A DNA stretch of 10,627 nucleotides from JAEZKC01 sp046538945 (GCA_046538945.1 JBKHHW010000103.1:1-10627); one strand, 5' to 3'; numbered from the stretch's first letter, positions 1-7,016 are shown. Program-made: numbers and translations. The notes: a model not told the origin generated them from the sequence alone.

Positions 1-276
1 GAGTCCCGACGTCGCAGACTTGTCGGGATCTTCCGGAGTCGAAGTATAATCCTTTGAATTTATTTTCCGATCTTAATCTAAGCAATGACAAATTTTGCCC
101 TAACCTCATATTGTCTCTGTTGGCTGGTCGCATGAACAGTTCCTCCGCCTTTTGTTATGAACACCAGGCAATAGTTTCGCTTGAATGCCGAAATAATATT
201 GGATATTTTAGATATATCATTTTTTTTGCTTAGGCATAGTTTTCGTGTTTGGAGTCGTTTCGAAGGGATACGAAGA
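1..276. other. AT-rich left edge, no convincing gene
   Basis: No coding region can be supported here. On the + strand one frame stays open from base 3 to a TAG at 231-233, but its translation has no recognisable motif, no clear start with a ribosome binding site, and is rich in Asn, Ser, Phe and Cys, which looks like translated non-coding DNA. Another frame ends at a TAA at 47-49 and could be the last 15 codons of a gene lying outside the window; this cannot be tested from the sequence. The stretch is visibly richer in A and T than the glgX-polX end of the window. A possible -35/-10 pair for the following toxin-antitoxin genes is TTGAAT at 181-186 and TATTTT at 204-209 (17-base spacer). GATATATC at 211-218 is a perfect 8-base palindrome close to it. 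Both are weak assignments. Confidence 0.4.
4..28. repeat. short inverted repeat (hairpin)
   Basis: TCCCGAC (4-10) and GTCGGGA (22-28) are perfect 7-base inverted arms around an 11-base loop. No run of T follows in either direction, so it does not look like a Rho-independent terminator. It could be part of an interspersed palindromic repeat or the tail of the gene upstream. Only one copy is visible in this window, so a repeat family cannot be shown. Confidence 0.35.
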
Positions 277-501
277 ATGGAAAACTCGATTTTGATTAAG
301 GATTTGAAGAAACTCAGTATTGCTGAAAGAATAGAGTTGGTTGAAGATCTATGGGATACAATAGCAGAGAATCCTGAGATGGTGGAGACCACAGAAGAAC
401 AGAAACAGCTTCTGGATAAACGACTGCAGGCTCATGCCCGAAAACCCGAGGAGGGATCTCCCTGGGAGGAGGTCAAACAAAGGATAAGGGCCAAAAGGTG
501 A
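277..501 (+). CDS. type II antitoxin, 'addiction module component' family
   Basis: This 74-residue protein is the probable antitoxin of a type II toxin-antitoxin pair. It should bind and neutralise the ParE-like toxin encoded next to it, and such antitoxins usually repress their own promoter. The sequence matches the small family annotated as putative addiction module component (TIGR02574 type): an N-terminal stretch KDLKKLSIAERIELVEDLWD, then a charged helical part, and near the end the typical SPWEEVKQRI motif. I chose the ATG at 277 because GAAGGG lies just upstream at 262-267 and because family members start in this way. The reading frame continues upstream to a TTG at 181, but the extra 32 residues are unlike the family. 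The stop codon overlaps the toxin start by 4 bases, which suggests translational coupling. Family assignment is by motif recognition. Confidence 0.88.
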   Translation: MENSILIKDLKKLSIAERIELVEDLWDTIAENPEMVETTEEQKQLLDKRLQAHARKPEEGSPWEEVKQRIRAKR

Positions 502-800
502 GTTTTCTTCTCTCTATCCGCCCTGAAGCAGAAAACGATCTACATGAAACATACGATTGGTACGAAAAAAAACGGCGGGGGCTTGGTGATGAGTTTTTGC
601 TGAGAATCGAAGCTGCTTTGGAGTCAGTAACAGCGAATCCACGATCCTGTGCTGTTGTTTACAAGAATATCCGCAGAAAGCTGATCAGGAGATTTCCCTA
701 TGGTATCTTTTTTATAATTGATGAAAGTACAATCCGCATTCTGGCAGTAATTCACGTAAAAAGAAACCCTGAAAATTGGAAAAGCAGATCTGATCAGTGA
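498..800 (+). CDS. ParE/RelE-superfamily toxin
   Basis: This 100-residue protein is the probable toxin of the module. It has the typical ParE/RelE layout: an N-terminal strand, RPEAENDLHETYDWYE followed by a helix with LGDEFLLRIEAALE, the NP turn after it (ANPRSC), then strands carrying VYKNIRRKLIRRFPYGIFFII and a C-terminal strand ILAVIHVKRNPENW. ParE members poison DNA gyrase and RelE members cleave mRNA on the ribosome. Sequence alone does not settle which applies, though the arrangement with this antitoxin family is commonly labelled RelE/ParE. Translation starts at a GTG (498-500) inside the antitoxin's final codons; the GTGAG overlap is typical of coupled pairs. The protein has full family length and no visible break, so the module may be active. 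It ends 15 bases before the convergent gene on the other strand. Confidence 0.9.
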   Translation: MSFLLSIRPEAENDLHETYDWYEKKRRGLGDEFLLRIEAALESVTANPRSCAVVYKNIRRKLIRRFPYGIFFIIDESTIRILAVIHVKRNPENWKSRSDQ

Positions 801-815
801 CACCCATTCTCCCGT

Positions 816-1331
816 TCACCTCTTCTCCGTTTCCGCAATTTCAAACAAAAAGAGCCTCTCCATGCTGTTATATCTCATGGAGCTGTGGAAGATGCTGAAA
901 TTCCTGAGGTCGTCTGAGATCGAGTGGATATAGCCGTCGCTGTTGACAAAAACTGTGACCGGAATGGAATTCATTATACTGTTATATATGTACACAGTTT
1001 TCCCCTCATTATAGTTTGTGTACGGCTGGAGGCTGAACCTGATTTGCTCTTCGTCAATTCTGGCCAGTTCGGTTTTCGTATTGAACTGCTGTACCCGTTT
1101 GGCGGTAGTCACCTGTGAGGTGAAGAGAGCCAGATTCGTGAGGGGGTCGGGCACACTGTCGAGGGCTTCTACTTCTTCAAAGCCATGCATGCTCAGAAAG
1201 CTCTGAATGTCCTCCTCGGACAGCCCCTTGATCACGTTGATTCCACGGCCGTGGGGGTGAGCCAGAGATGAGAGCAGAACCAGCCAGATCAGTGCAAGCT
1301 TAATCAAATATGCTTCCTTTTTGTACATCAT
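816..1331 (-). CDS. small secreted protein, unknown function
   Basis: I do not recognise this 171-residue protein. It begins with a clear export signal: MMYKKEAYLIK, a hydrophobic core LALIWLVLLSS, and a probable signal peptidase I site after SLA (about residue 24), leaving a mature protein of about 147 residues in the periplasm or outside. No lipobox Cys is present at the cleavage site. The mature part begins with a His/Gly-rich HPHGRG and continues with LSEEDIQSFLSMHGFEEVEALDS, which looks helical. It then alternates polar and hydrophobic residues (VYIYNS, VTVFVNSDGYIHSIS), suggesting beta strands. Start: two ATGs in tandem; GGAAG lies 6 bases before the first on the coding strand. It lies downstream of the TetR gene on the same strand after a 172-base gap, so it might be read from the export operon or from its own promoter. 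It is convergent with the toxin gene. Confidence 0.7.
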   Translation of the reverse strand: MMYKKEAYLIKLALIWLVLLSSLAHPHGRGINVIKGLSEEDIQSFLSMHGFEEVEALDSVPDPLTNLALFTSQVTTAKRVQQFNTKTELARIDEEQIRFSLQPYTNYNEGKTVYIYNSIMNSIPVTVFVNSDGYIHSISDDLRNFSIFHSSMRYNSMERLFLFEIAETEKR

Positions 1332-1503
1332 GAATCACTTCCAGAAAAATCCGGTACTGCTCTTCCATTGCGTTCCATTCCAACCCGTTGAGGCTCGTAG
1401 CTTTCTTTTCGACTGAACCGGGCGGACTCTGTAAACAGCTTCTTTTGCAACATCTGTTCCGAATCGGCTTGTCAGAGAACGGATGAAAAGGCCGGCATTG
1501 GAA
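1332..1503 (-). other. intergenic gap with possible decayed small gene
   Basis: The 172 bases between the TetR stop and the secreted protein hold no intact gene. On the - strand, one frame reads a protein-like run including LFIRSLTSRFGTDVAKEAVY and stops at 1335-1337. A second frame, entered around the middle of the gap, reads LEWNAMEEQYRIFLEVIHD and stops at 1300-1302, inside the start of the next gene. Joined by one frame change they would give a single small polypeptide, so this may be a frameshifted remnant. The second frame has an ATG at 1368 that could give a 22-residue peptide, but its ribosome binding site is weak. I see no good terminator for the operon above and no convincing promoter for the gene below. 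Confidence 0.25.
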
Positions 1504-2103
1504 TCATTTCGAACCTTGACCGATTCCTTTGAGAATGAATTCCAGAAACTCCTCTGTGTTTATATTGTTTCCTTCCACTGCGGTATTGAACAGCATACCG
1601 ATCAGGCTTGCCAGAATTATATCCGCCGTATCATCCGAGACCGGGAGGGATATGAGCTGCTCGAGACCCTGCCTGATTGTAGAACTCCACTCGTGATACA
1701 GTGACCGGAATTTCTTTTTCAGTTCAGCATTCCCGGTTGCCCCTTCCATTATCAGATGAATGAGGATACTGTTTTTATTCTGGTCTACGATTTCGGACAG
1801 GAGGCGTTTTATTGCGGTATCCCGCTTCTCTCCCTGTTTGGTGTCTTTTGTGAGTTCGAGAAAACGGCGGGAGAATTCAAGAGACTGTTCTTCGGCCAGT
1901 TCGAACAGCAGGTCAGCCTTGCTGCGGTAGTAGTAGTGCAGCGTTCCCTTGGCAACACCTGCAGAATCGGCTATTTCAGAAAGGCTGGCTGAAGCAACAC
2001 CTTTGCTCTGAATAAGCTCCCTTGCAGCCTGGATGATTTTTTCCTTGTTAGAGAGTGGTATTTTTTCTGAACTGCTTTCTTTTCCCATTTCTTCTCCGAA
2101 CAT
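1504..2103 (-). CDS. TetR/AcrR-family transcriptional regulator
   Basis: This 199-residue protein is a one-component repressor of the TetR family, which binds palindromic DNA as a dimer and releases it when a small ligand binds the C-terminal domain. Residues about 20-66 form the DNA-binding domain: KEKIIQAARELIQSKG, then the helix-turn-helix SLSEIADSAGVAKGTLHYYYRS with the conserved Tyr and the following KADLL. The rest is the helical ligand-binding and dimer domain, with no recognisable specificity. The start codon directly follows the TAG of the barrel gene. A second ATG at 2088 has a better ribosome binding site (GGAG at 5 bases) and would give 194 residues; both are possible. As the last gene of the export operon it most likely controls that operon, with the palindrome at 6917-6944 as the candidate operator. 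The ligand is unknown, but is plausibly the exported compound. Confidence 0.93.
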   Translation of the reverse strand: MFGEEMGKESSSEKIPLSNKEKIIQAARELIQSKGVASASLSEIADSAGVAKGTLHYYYRSKADLLFELAEEQSLEFSRRFLELTKDTKQGEKRDTAIKRLLSEIVDQNKNSILIHLIMEGATGNAELKKKFRSLYHEWSSTIRQGLEQLISLPVSDDTADIILASLIGMLFNTAVEGNNINTEEFLEFILKGIGQGSK

Positions 2104-3651
2104 CTACCTTATCCAGCTGAAAGTCCCCTCGAGGAACACCCTGGAATCAGGAAAATACATTCCGACTCTGTTTTCAGTCTCGTTGCAGATTTCATCCATT
2201 CCTTTCGGCTTGAGAATGGAGTAATAACCCTGGGTTCCAAAACTGATCTGGGCCGCATCAGCGGCTCTCCATGTTACCTGGGCTTTGCCGATAAGGTCAC
2301 CGTACCGTTTCCCCTGGGCATCATCGTAACTGAAAGGGTACACGTAAACACCCTCAAGAGACGGTTTGACATTGCCGTCCAGAAATGACCACTCGGCCTT
2401 CACTGCTCCGCCGACCAGAAGCCCTTCGGTAGCATAGGCGAGGCGGTTTGTAAGCAGACGGTAATAGTAGTCTTCCATTGCTTGTCGGTTTGCCAGATCT
2501 GAAGCGGACGGTTGTCCATCGGGGTAGCTTGCGCTGAAATCATCATCGTAATCGAAAATATACCTTCCGATCTGCTGGAGATTCACATAGTGCTGGTCGA
2601 AAGAGCCGTAGGAAAAATCGAATCCCGCAGTCCAGTCAAGCTGGTGCCCCAGTGAGGCGTACTTGTTCTCTCCATCCTTTTGATCGGTCAAGGAAAGGCA
2701 TGCTTCACCCCAGAAGCCGTACCGGTCGACAACCGCCTTGGCATCCATACCTATTCTGTGAATGCGTCTGCGGGTGAGAGTGATCTCTTTCAGTCCGTAA
2801 GCCTGGGACGGGAGAACCGAAAGTTGCTCCGGAGGAAGAAGCGGGTCGACGGAGGTGTTTTCATCAATCAATGCATACGGCGTAACTTCGATTTCAGGTG
2901 TATAATACTGATCCAGATCATATACATAACTCGCCGCCAGGTCAAAGAAGCTGCCCATGTAACGCAGTCGTCCTCCGGCCAGAAACGACGAGGGAGTGAA
3001 AGTGGGATCGCTCACCGTCACCCGCTTTTCTCCGGCAATCTGTTTTGATTCCGTCACCAGACCCGATTGACTCAAGCTGATTGATTCAATGTACGACCTG
3101 CTGAAAAGAGCGGGTGAGATCTTTTTTTCGGGCTGTACGGGAAATCGGTCCGGCTGGTCGTAGGGAGCGTATACTCCCACAAACGAGAGCCGGTCGGTAG
3201 GGTAGAGTTTCAGGGAGGCTGAAAACAGGGACATTTTTTCCGCATCCGGTCCCGTCGTGTAGTCGCGCGGGTTGAGAAGGTCGGTGGGGTTGAGCTTGTC
3301 GGCGCTGCCCCAGGAGTAATACTGGAAACCCAGTGAAGTCTGGAACATGTCTCCTTCAAGAGAAAGAGTGTTTTCCAGAGGACTGAACAAAACGGTTTCA
3401 TCTTCTGTTTTGGGATACAGCTGACTGGTAACTCTCAGCCCCGCGTACAGAGTGACGGTTGAATTTTCCGCCAGGAGCGAAAAATCGTTTTCCAGGCGGG
3501 GGGATTTGATATTTCCGCTGTACTCATCATGGCTTCTGACTGCGGGTACGGAAAAAACGGCTCGGTGGTCGCCCGAGAATTCCACGCCACTGTCGGATGC
3601 GGCAGCGGAGAAGGTGAGCAGGAACGGGAGAAGGAATAATCGTAATCGCAT
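2104..3651 (-). CDS. outer-membrane beta-barrel protein, DUF1302-like
   Basis: This 515-residue protein is probably an outer-membrane channel or assembly site working with the RND pump of the same operon. It starts with a signal peptide (MRLRLFLLPFLLTFSAAA, cleavage near residue 18) and continues as alternating amphipathic strands with many Tyr, Phe and Ser residues. Residues 114-131 carry WGSADKLNPTDLLNPRDY, a motif I associate with DUF1302-type barrels that occur beside MMPL exporters and LolA-like proteins. The C-terminus ends in strand-like FLEGTFSWIR; the last residue is Arg, not the usual aromatic. Start choice: the frame runs further up to an ATG at 3717 that overlaps the stop of the upstream gene (ATGA), but the ATG at 3651 has AAAGGAG 7 bases before it and puts the signal peptide at the very N-terminus. 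The stop codon abuts the TetR start. Confidence 0.85.
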   Translation of the reverse strand: MRLRLFLLPFLLTFSAAASDSGVEFSGDHRAVFSVPAVRSHDEYSGNIKSPRLENDFSLLAENSTVTLYAGLRVTSQLYPKTEDETVLFSPLENTLSLEGDMFQTSLGFQYYSWGSADKLNPTDLLNPRDYTTGPDAEKMSLFSASLKLYPTDRLSFVGVYAPYDQPDRFPVQPEKKISPALFSRSYIESISLSQSGLVTESKQIAGEKRVTVSDPTFTPSSFLAGGRLRYMGSFFDLAASYVYDLDQYYTPEIEVTPYALIDENTSVDPLLPPEQLSVLPSQAYGLKEITLTRRRIHRIGMDAKAVVDRYGFWGEACLSLTDQKDGENKYASLGHQLDWTAGFDFSYGSFDQHYVNLQQIGRYIFDYDDDFSASYPDGQPSASDLANRQAMEDYYYRLLTNRLAYATEGLLVGGAVKAEWSFLDGNVKPSLEGVYVYPFSYDDAQGKRYGDLIGKAQVTWRAADAAQISFGTQGYYSILKPKGMDEICNETENRVGMYFPDSRVFLEGTFSWIR

Positions 3652-3658
3652 TTTATGG

Positions 3659-3665
3659 CTCCTTT
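3659..3665 (-). promoter_or_regulatory. ribosome binding site deciding the barrel start
   Basis: On the - strand AAAGGAG occurs 7 bases before the ATG at 3651. It is close to the ideal Shine-Dalgarno sequence and favours this start over the in-frame ATG at 3717, which would place 22 mostly basic, non-hydrophobic residues ahead of the signal peptide. Confidence 0.75.
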
Positions 3666-3713
3666 GAAGATCGATTTTTCCGGGAAGGGTTCGTCGAAAA
3701 CGGCATCTCATAC

Positions 3714-4481
3714 TCATCTCGATTCAAGGTTACGGATTGAGAACACTTTGTCATCCACGCCCTTGTTCACTTTAAGATCTTCCAGAGTCAGCATGGTCCT
3801 GGTGCCTTTCTGCACGCTGGTCATGAGTACTTTCGTGGGTATAATGCAGCCGTCAATGGTTTCGGCTTCAAGCACCTCCATAGTTTTTTCATGCTGACCC
3901 TTTTTTCTGTCGTAAAGCTTCATTTTGTAAACGAAATTATCTTTCTTGCTGACCCAGGCTTCCGCTTTCGAATAGGGCGTATCGGTCGCCCTGGAGGTCA
4001 TCTGGATAATCTGGCACTCCTTGTCCTCTAGTTTTTCCTCTCTGAGAAACTTGTAGGTGAAGTCCTCGAATTCCCGATCCTCCATATCATAATAGTAAAA
4101 GTCGCTTCCCACGAATCTGCCGCCTTTGCCTGACGAGGCGATGAGGCGCGCTTTTCTCAAGGCGGGCAGATAGATCCGCTGTTCGCTTCCGCCGTCCTTC
4201 TTGGGTATGCTCAGTAGCTTTGTGCCCTTCACATCCGCGGGTGATTCGAATTCGATGAAGGAAAAGGTGCCCGTCTTATCTTTTTTGCCGTACATCAGAA
4301 GACTTCTGGTTTTCTCCGAGCCGTTCTTTTTGGTGAGAAGCATGGTGGCTTTGGAGCTTGAGTTCCGGGGGCTTTTCAGATCAAAATATTTGCGGGCGAT
4401 TTCAGTTCCCCTGTCACCTGCAAAAAGGAGCCCTGCTCCCATGATCACTGTAAGAACGGTTCCTCTAAAGGCTCTTTTCAT
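3714..4481 (-). CDS. LolA-like periplasmic protein (outer membrane lipoprotein-sorting type)
   Basis: This 255-residue protein belongs to the LolA-like group annotated as outer membrane lipoprotein-sorting protein (PF17131 type), found beside MMPL/RND exporters. LolA-fold proteins have a hydrophobic half-barrel cavity that carries acyl chains; in these operons the member is thought to pass a hydrophobic cargo between membranes, which is inference. Visible features: signal peptide MKRAFRGTVLTVIMGAGLLFAG with cleavage near residue 21 and no lipobox; FSFIEFESPADVKGTKLLSI (about 73-92); IYLPALRKARLI (103-114); and the hallmark GRFVGSDFYYYDMEDREFED (121-140). A basic segment KAEAWVSKKDNFVYKMKLYD follows, as is typical. 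It starts 1 base after the pump gene's stop, with GGGAGG just upstream, so expression must be linked to the pump. Its stop overlaps an ATG of the alternative barrel start. Confidence 0.88.
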   Translation of the reverse strand: MKRAFRGTVLTVIMGAGLLFAGDRGTEIARKYFDLKSPRNSSSKATMLLTKKNGSEKTRSLLMYGKKDKTGTFSFIEFESPADVKGTKLLSIPKKDGGSEQRIYLPALRKARLIASSGKGGRFVGSDFYYYDMEDREFEDFTYKFLREEKLEDKECQIIQMTSRATDTPYSKAEAWVSKKDNFVYKMKLYDRKKGQHEKTMEVLEAETIDGCIIPTKVLMTSVQKGTRTMLTLEDLKVNKGVDDKVFSIRNLESR

Positions 4482-4482
4482 G

Positions 4483-6897
4483 TCAACCTCCCTGGGTTAT
4501 GGTTTCTGTCGATTGTTCTTTGCTGTCTTTTGAAATGTTCACTGAACGGTTCTTCAGAAGAAAGGCCGGTCTGAACCGGTTGAAAATCACCGGAAGAATT
4601 GTCAGGGACGACAGGGAAGAGGTGGCCATGGTGAGAAAGATCATCCCTCCCAGATTGTTGAGCGGTTTGAAATTCGAAAACAGGATCACCGCGAATCCCA
4701 GCGCAACTGAAACCGCATTGAAAATGATGGCTCTTCCGCAGGTCAGTGTGGTGCGGGTGGAAACACCGTCCCAATCCCCTTTGCTTTTGTTGAGTTCTCT
4801 TGCAAAAGCGCTCATGTAGTGTATCATGTAGTCAATACCGATACCGATCGCCACTGAGGACACCATGGCGGTGGCTATGTCGAGTCTGATTCCCAGAAGC
4901 CCCATTACTCCGAAATTGATAAGAAGGGGGAGTGCAAGACAGATCATACCGCAGAGCCCCGCCACCGCGGATCTGAAAAAGAGAGCTATGAGCAGAAATA
5001 CCACCACCATCGAGAACAGTATGCTTTTGATCTGACTGTCGATAATGAGCTGGTTCACCTCTATCTCCGCGTCGGCGGTTCCGGCGATTTCAAAGCTGTA
5101 GCCCTCGGGTATGCACTTTACAAGCCATTCTCTGGCACTTTGCCTTATGGAATTGAGCGAATCCACATCATTTGTGTTCATCTGCAGCAGCACTCTTGCG
5201 ACCCTCGGTTCTATTCCGTCATCCGCAAACTGGTCCACATCGCCGGAAAAAAGCATTAGGTACTGTGATATGAGCTGTTTCAGTTCGTCCTGATCTGACA
5301 GGCCGTATTTTTCGGGATCGGAGGGGATTTCCGAATAACTGATACTCGAATCGGCTATTATTTCCTCGGCGTGCATCACTGCATTGATTCTTTTGATCAG
5401 GTCTGTAAGGGAACCAACTTTCTTCACGTTGGGATGCAGGCTTTTCATGTGAGAGGAGAACTCCTCGATCCGGGTCAGGATTTTGGGGTGGGCAAGATCT
5501 CCGCTCTCTTCACCTCTGATCACGATACTCAGGGTTGATGTGCCGTTTGTGTTGCGCTGGAGCCACCTGTTCGCCTGCCAGACGCTGCTCTTTTCCTTGA
5601 AGAAATTGACTATGGCGTTGCCGTTGCGGATTTGGGTCATGCCGATCACCGAGGTTATCGTGATGAGGACTGCTGCAGTGAGAACCGCTCCGGGGTGGCG
5701 TGATATTCCTTCAATTCTGGAAAGCAGTATCTCAGCCAGAACGTTTTTGCTTTCCGGAGCAGGTTTTCCTTTCCTGCTGTGGATAAAATGCAGAATCGAG
5801 GGGATGAGTGCCACCGCGATCACAAAAGCCGCTCCAACTCCCGCGCAGGTGAAAATACCGAAATCCCTCACTGGTATGATTCCCGAAGTGGCAAGGGAGC
5901 CAAAACCGGTCATCGTGGTGAGAGCTGCGAGCATGACCGCTTTTCCCACTCCGCTAATGGTGGACTCAAGAACCTGTTCGTGTTCGATCCGGCTCAGTTC
6001 CCTGCCTTGTGCGGTTCTGGAAGCCACTTCCTCATAATAGTGAGCCATTATATGGATACCGTATGCGCTGCCGACCGCAACCAGAAGAACCGGGATGACG
6101 GTGGCTATCATGGTCATCTCCACTCCCAGAAGAGACATGAGCCCAAGAGACCAGATCGTGGAAATGATCACGGTGATCATGGGAAGAATGACTCCTCCGG
6201 GGCGGCGGAATGAAAACCAAAGTGACACGAGCACCACCAGAATCACAAACGGAATGAGGCGCGAGAGGTCCTTGTTCATGTTTTCTCCGACCAGGACGAA
6301 AACCGCGGGAGACCCGGCAATCTTCACATCGAAGTGCTCTCTGAACTGTTGTGTGATTCTGACTACCTCGTGGTAGATGATCTCATCTCTTCTGATGGAG
6401 TTGTTTCTGAGTCTGACAAGGGTGAGTGAGGTTCTGAAGTCGTCTGTGTAGAGCGTCCCCTTGTAGATGTCCCAGTCTTCCAGTCTGCGCCTGACCTCAA
6501 GCTCTTCCGATTCGCTTTCCGGAATGGTTTCCACGATAGGGTAGGTTTGGACCATTCCTTCCATGCCTTCCACATAATCGGTGTTGGTGAGGGACATGAT
6601 ATCCTCTACGCTGTCGATGGCGAGCAGGGCCTGGTTCATCTCCTGCAGGGCCTGGATGTTTTCCTTTTCATAGACAAGTCCCTGTTTTGTGGTGGCGGCT
6701 ATGATGATACCGTCGTTTCTGCCGAACTGTTCATGAAGGTTGTCAAATGCTTTCCGGTGGGGGTTGTTTTCGGGCAGAAAGATGATCACGTCGTTGTTGA
6801 TGACCAGTCTGGGCAGGTGGAAGGCGAAGAAGAGGGTGATGAGGAGAATGATGAGCAGGGAAAGCTTGGGGTACTTGAAAGCTCTGAGCAGTTTCAC
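4483..6897 (-). CDS. RND-superfamily exporter, MMPL/HAE3 type
   Basis: This 804-residue inner-membrane protein is a proton-driven exporter of the RND superfamily. Its size and two-fold repeat fit the hydrophobe/amphiphile efflux-3 (HAE3)/MMPL group, smaller than the AcrB-type pumps of over 1,000 residues. Each half has one membrane helix (about 11-29 and 402-420), a large periplasmic loop (about 30-210 and 421-620), and a bundle of five helices. The first bundle starts at LIPFVILVVLVSLWFSF (214-230) and contains GSAYGIHIMAHYYEE (276-290); the second starts near 624 and contains the repeated motif GIGIDYMIHYM (685-695). The charged residues in these helices fit proton relay. The start is GTG at 6897, with GGAGG 5 bases upstream. 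It is the first gene of the operon. Substrate is unknown; related clusters are linked to lipids, sterol-like or other hydrophobic molecules, which is only an analogy here. Confidence 0.93.
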   Translation of the reverse strand: MKLLRAFKYPKLSLLIILLITLFFAFHLPRLVINNDVIIFLPENNPHRKAFDNLHEQFGRNDGIIIAATTKQGLVYEKENIQALQEMNQALLAIDSVEDIMSLTNTDYVEGMEGMVQTYPIVETIPESESEELEVRRRLEDWDIYKGTLYTDDFRTSLTLVRLRNNSIRRDEIIYHEVVRITQQFREHFDVKIAGSPAVFVLVGENMNKDLSRLIPFVILVVLVSLWFSFRRPGGVILPMITVIISTIWSLGLMSLLGVEMTMIATVIPVLLVAVGSAYGIHIMAHYYEEVASRTAQGRELSRIEHEQVLESTISGVGKAVMLAALTTMTGFGSLATSGIIPVRDFGIFTCAGVGAAFVIAVALIPSILHFIHSRKGKPAPESKNVLAEILLSRIEGISRHPGAVLTAAVLITITSVIGMTQIRNGNAIVNFFKEKSSVWQANRWLQRNTNGTSTLSIVIRGEESGDLAHPKILTRIEEFSSHMKSLHPNVKKVGSLTDLIKRINAVMHAEEIIADSSISYSEIPSDPEKYGLSDQDELKQLISQYLMLFSGDVDQFADDGIEPRVARVLLQMNTNDVDSLNSIRQSAREWLVKCIPEGYSFEIAGTADAEIEVNQLIIDSQIKSILFSMVVVFLLIALFFRSAVAGLCGMICLALPLLINFGVMGLLGIRLDIATAMVSSVAIGIGIDYMIHYMSAFARELNKSKGDWDGVSTRTTLTCGRAIIFNAVSVALGFAVILFSNFKPLNNLGGMIFLTMATSSLSSLTILPVIFNRFRPAFLLKNRSVNISKDSKEQSTETITQGG

Positions 6898-6916
6898 TGT
6901 GACCTCCGGTTGGTTT

Positions 6917-6944
6917 TTTTTCGGTCGGCCGGTCGGCCGAAAAA
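6917..6944. promoter_or_regulatory. 28-base near-palindrome, candidate operator
   Basis: The outer arms TTTTTCGG (6917-6924) and CCGAAAAA (6937-6944) are perfect inverted repeats; over the full 28 bases 12 of 14 pairs match. Inside it GGTCGGCC occurs twice in tandem (6923-6930 and 6931-6938), and a second, overlapping palindrome with 7-base arms spans 6925-6940. It overlaps the predicted transcription start of the export operon, as expected for a TetR repressor site. It is not a terminator: in neither direction does a T-run follow the stem. It also lies about 112 bases before the predicted sigma-54 start of glgX, so an activator site is the alternative. Confidence 0.65.
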
Positions 6945-6946
6945 TA

Positions 6947-6976
6947 AAATTAATGCCGAAGGCGGGTCTGAGTCAA
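6947..6976 (-). promoter_or_regulatory. predicted sigma-70-type promoter of the export operon
   Basis: On the - strand the -35 box TTGACT (6976 to 6971) is followed, after 17 or 18 bases, by TTAATT or TAATTT (about 6953 to 6947). The start of transcription would lie near 6940, inside the palindrome, leaving a leader of about 43 bases before the GTG at 6897. The -35 is a good match, the -10 only moderate. Confidence 0.5.
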
Positions 6977-6996
6977 GTTGTTTTATTATCAGGGCA

Positions 6997-7004
6997 GGGG
7001 GGGG
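6997..7004 (+). repeat. run of eight G
   Basis: A homopolymer of eight G lies between the two divergent promoters, between the palindrome and the sigma-54 site. Such runs can change length by slippage, which would alter spacing here. Nothing in a single sequence shows that it does. Confidence 0.6.
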
Positions 7005-7016
7005 AGCATTCCGCCG

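Noticed and set aside
88..185. Possible integron attC-like site upstream of the toxin-antitoxin module
   Set aside because: CTAAC and GTTA-like ends can be picked out, but the inner arms are not complementary and the core site does not fit.
78..392. - strand open frame of 104 residues
   Set aside because: It is antisense to the antitoxin and its upstream DNA, with Ser/Ile-rich noise-like sequence and no motif.
3652..3717. Longer barrel protein starting at 3717 with an ATGA overlap
   Set aside because: It would bury the signal peptide behind 22 basic residues; the ATG at 3651 has a strong ribosome binding site.
5483..6213. Long + strand open frames (184 and 144 residues) opposite the pump gene
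   Set aside because: They mirror the strongly supported RND gene, and their translations show no domain, only shadow-like composition.
6917..6944. Rho-independent terminator between the divergent operons
   Set aside because: The stem is preceded by T and followed by A when read on either strand, the reverse of a terminator.
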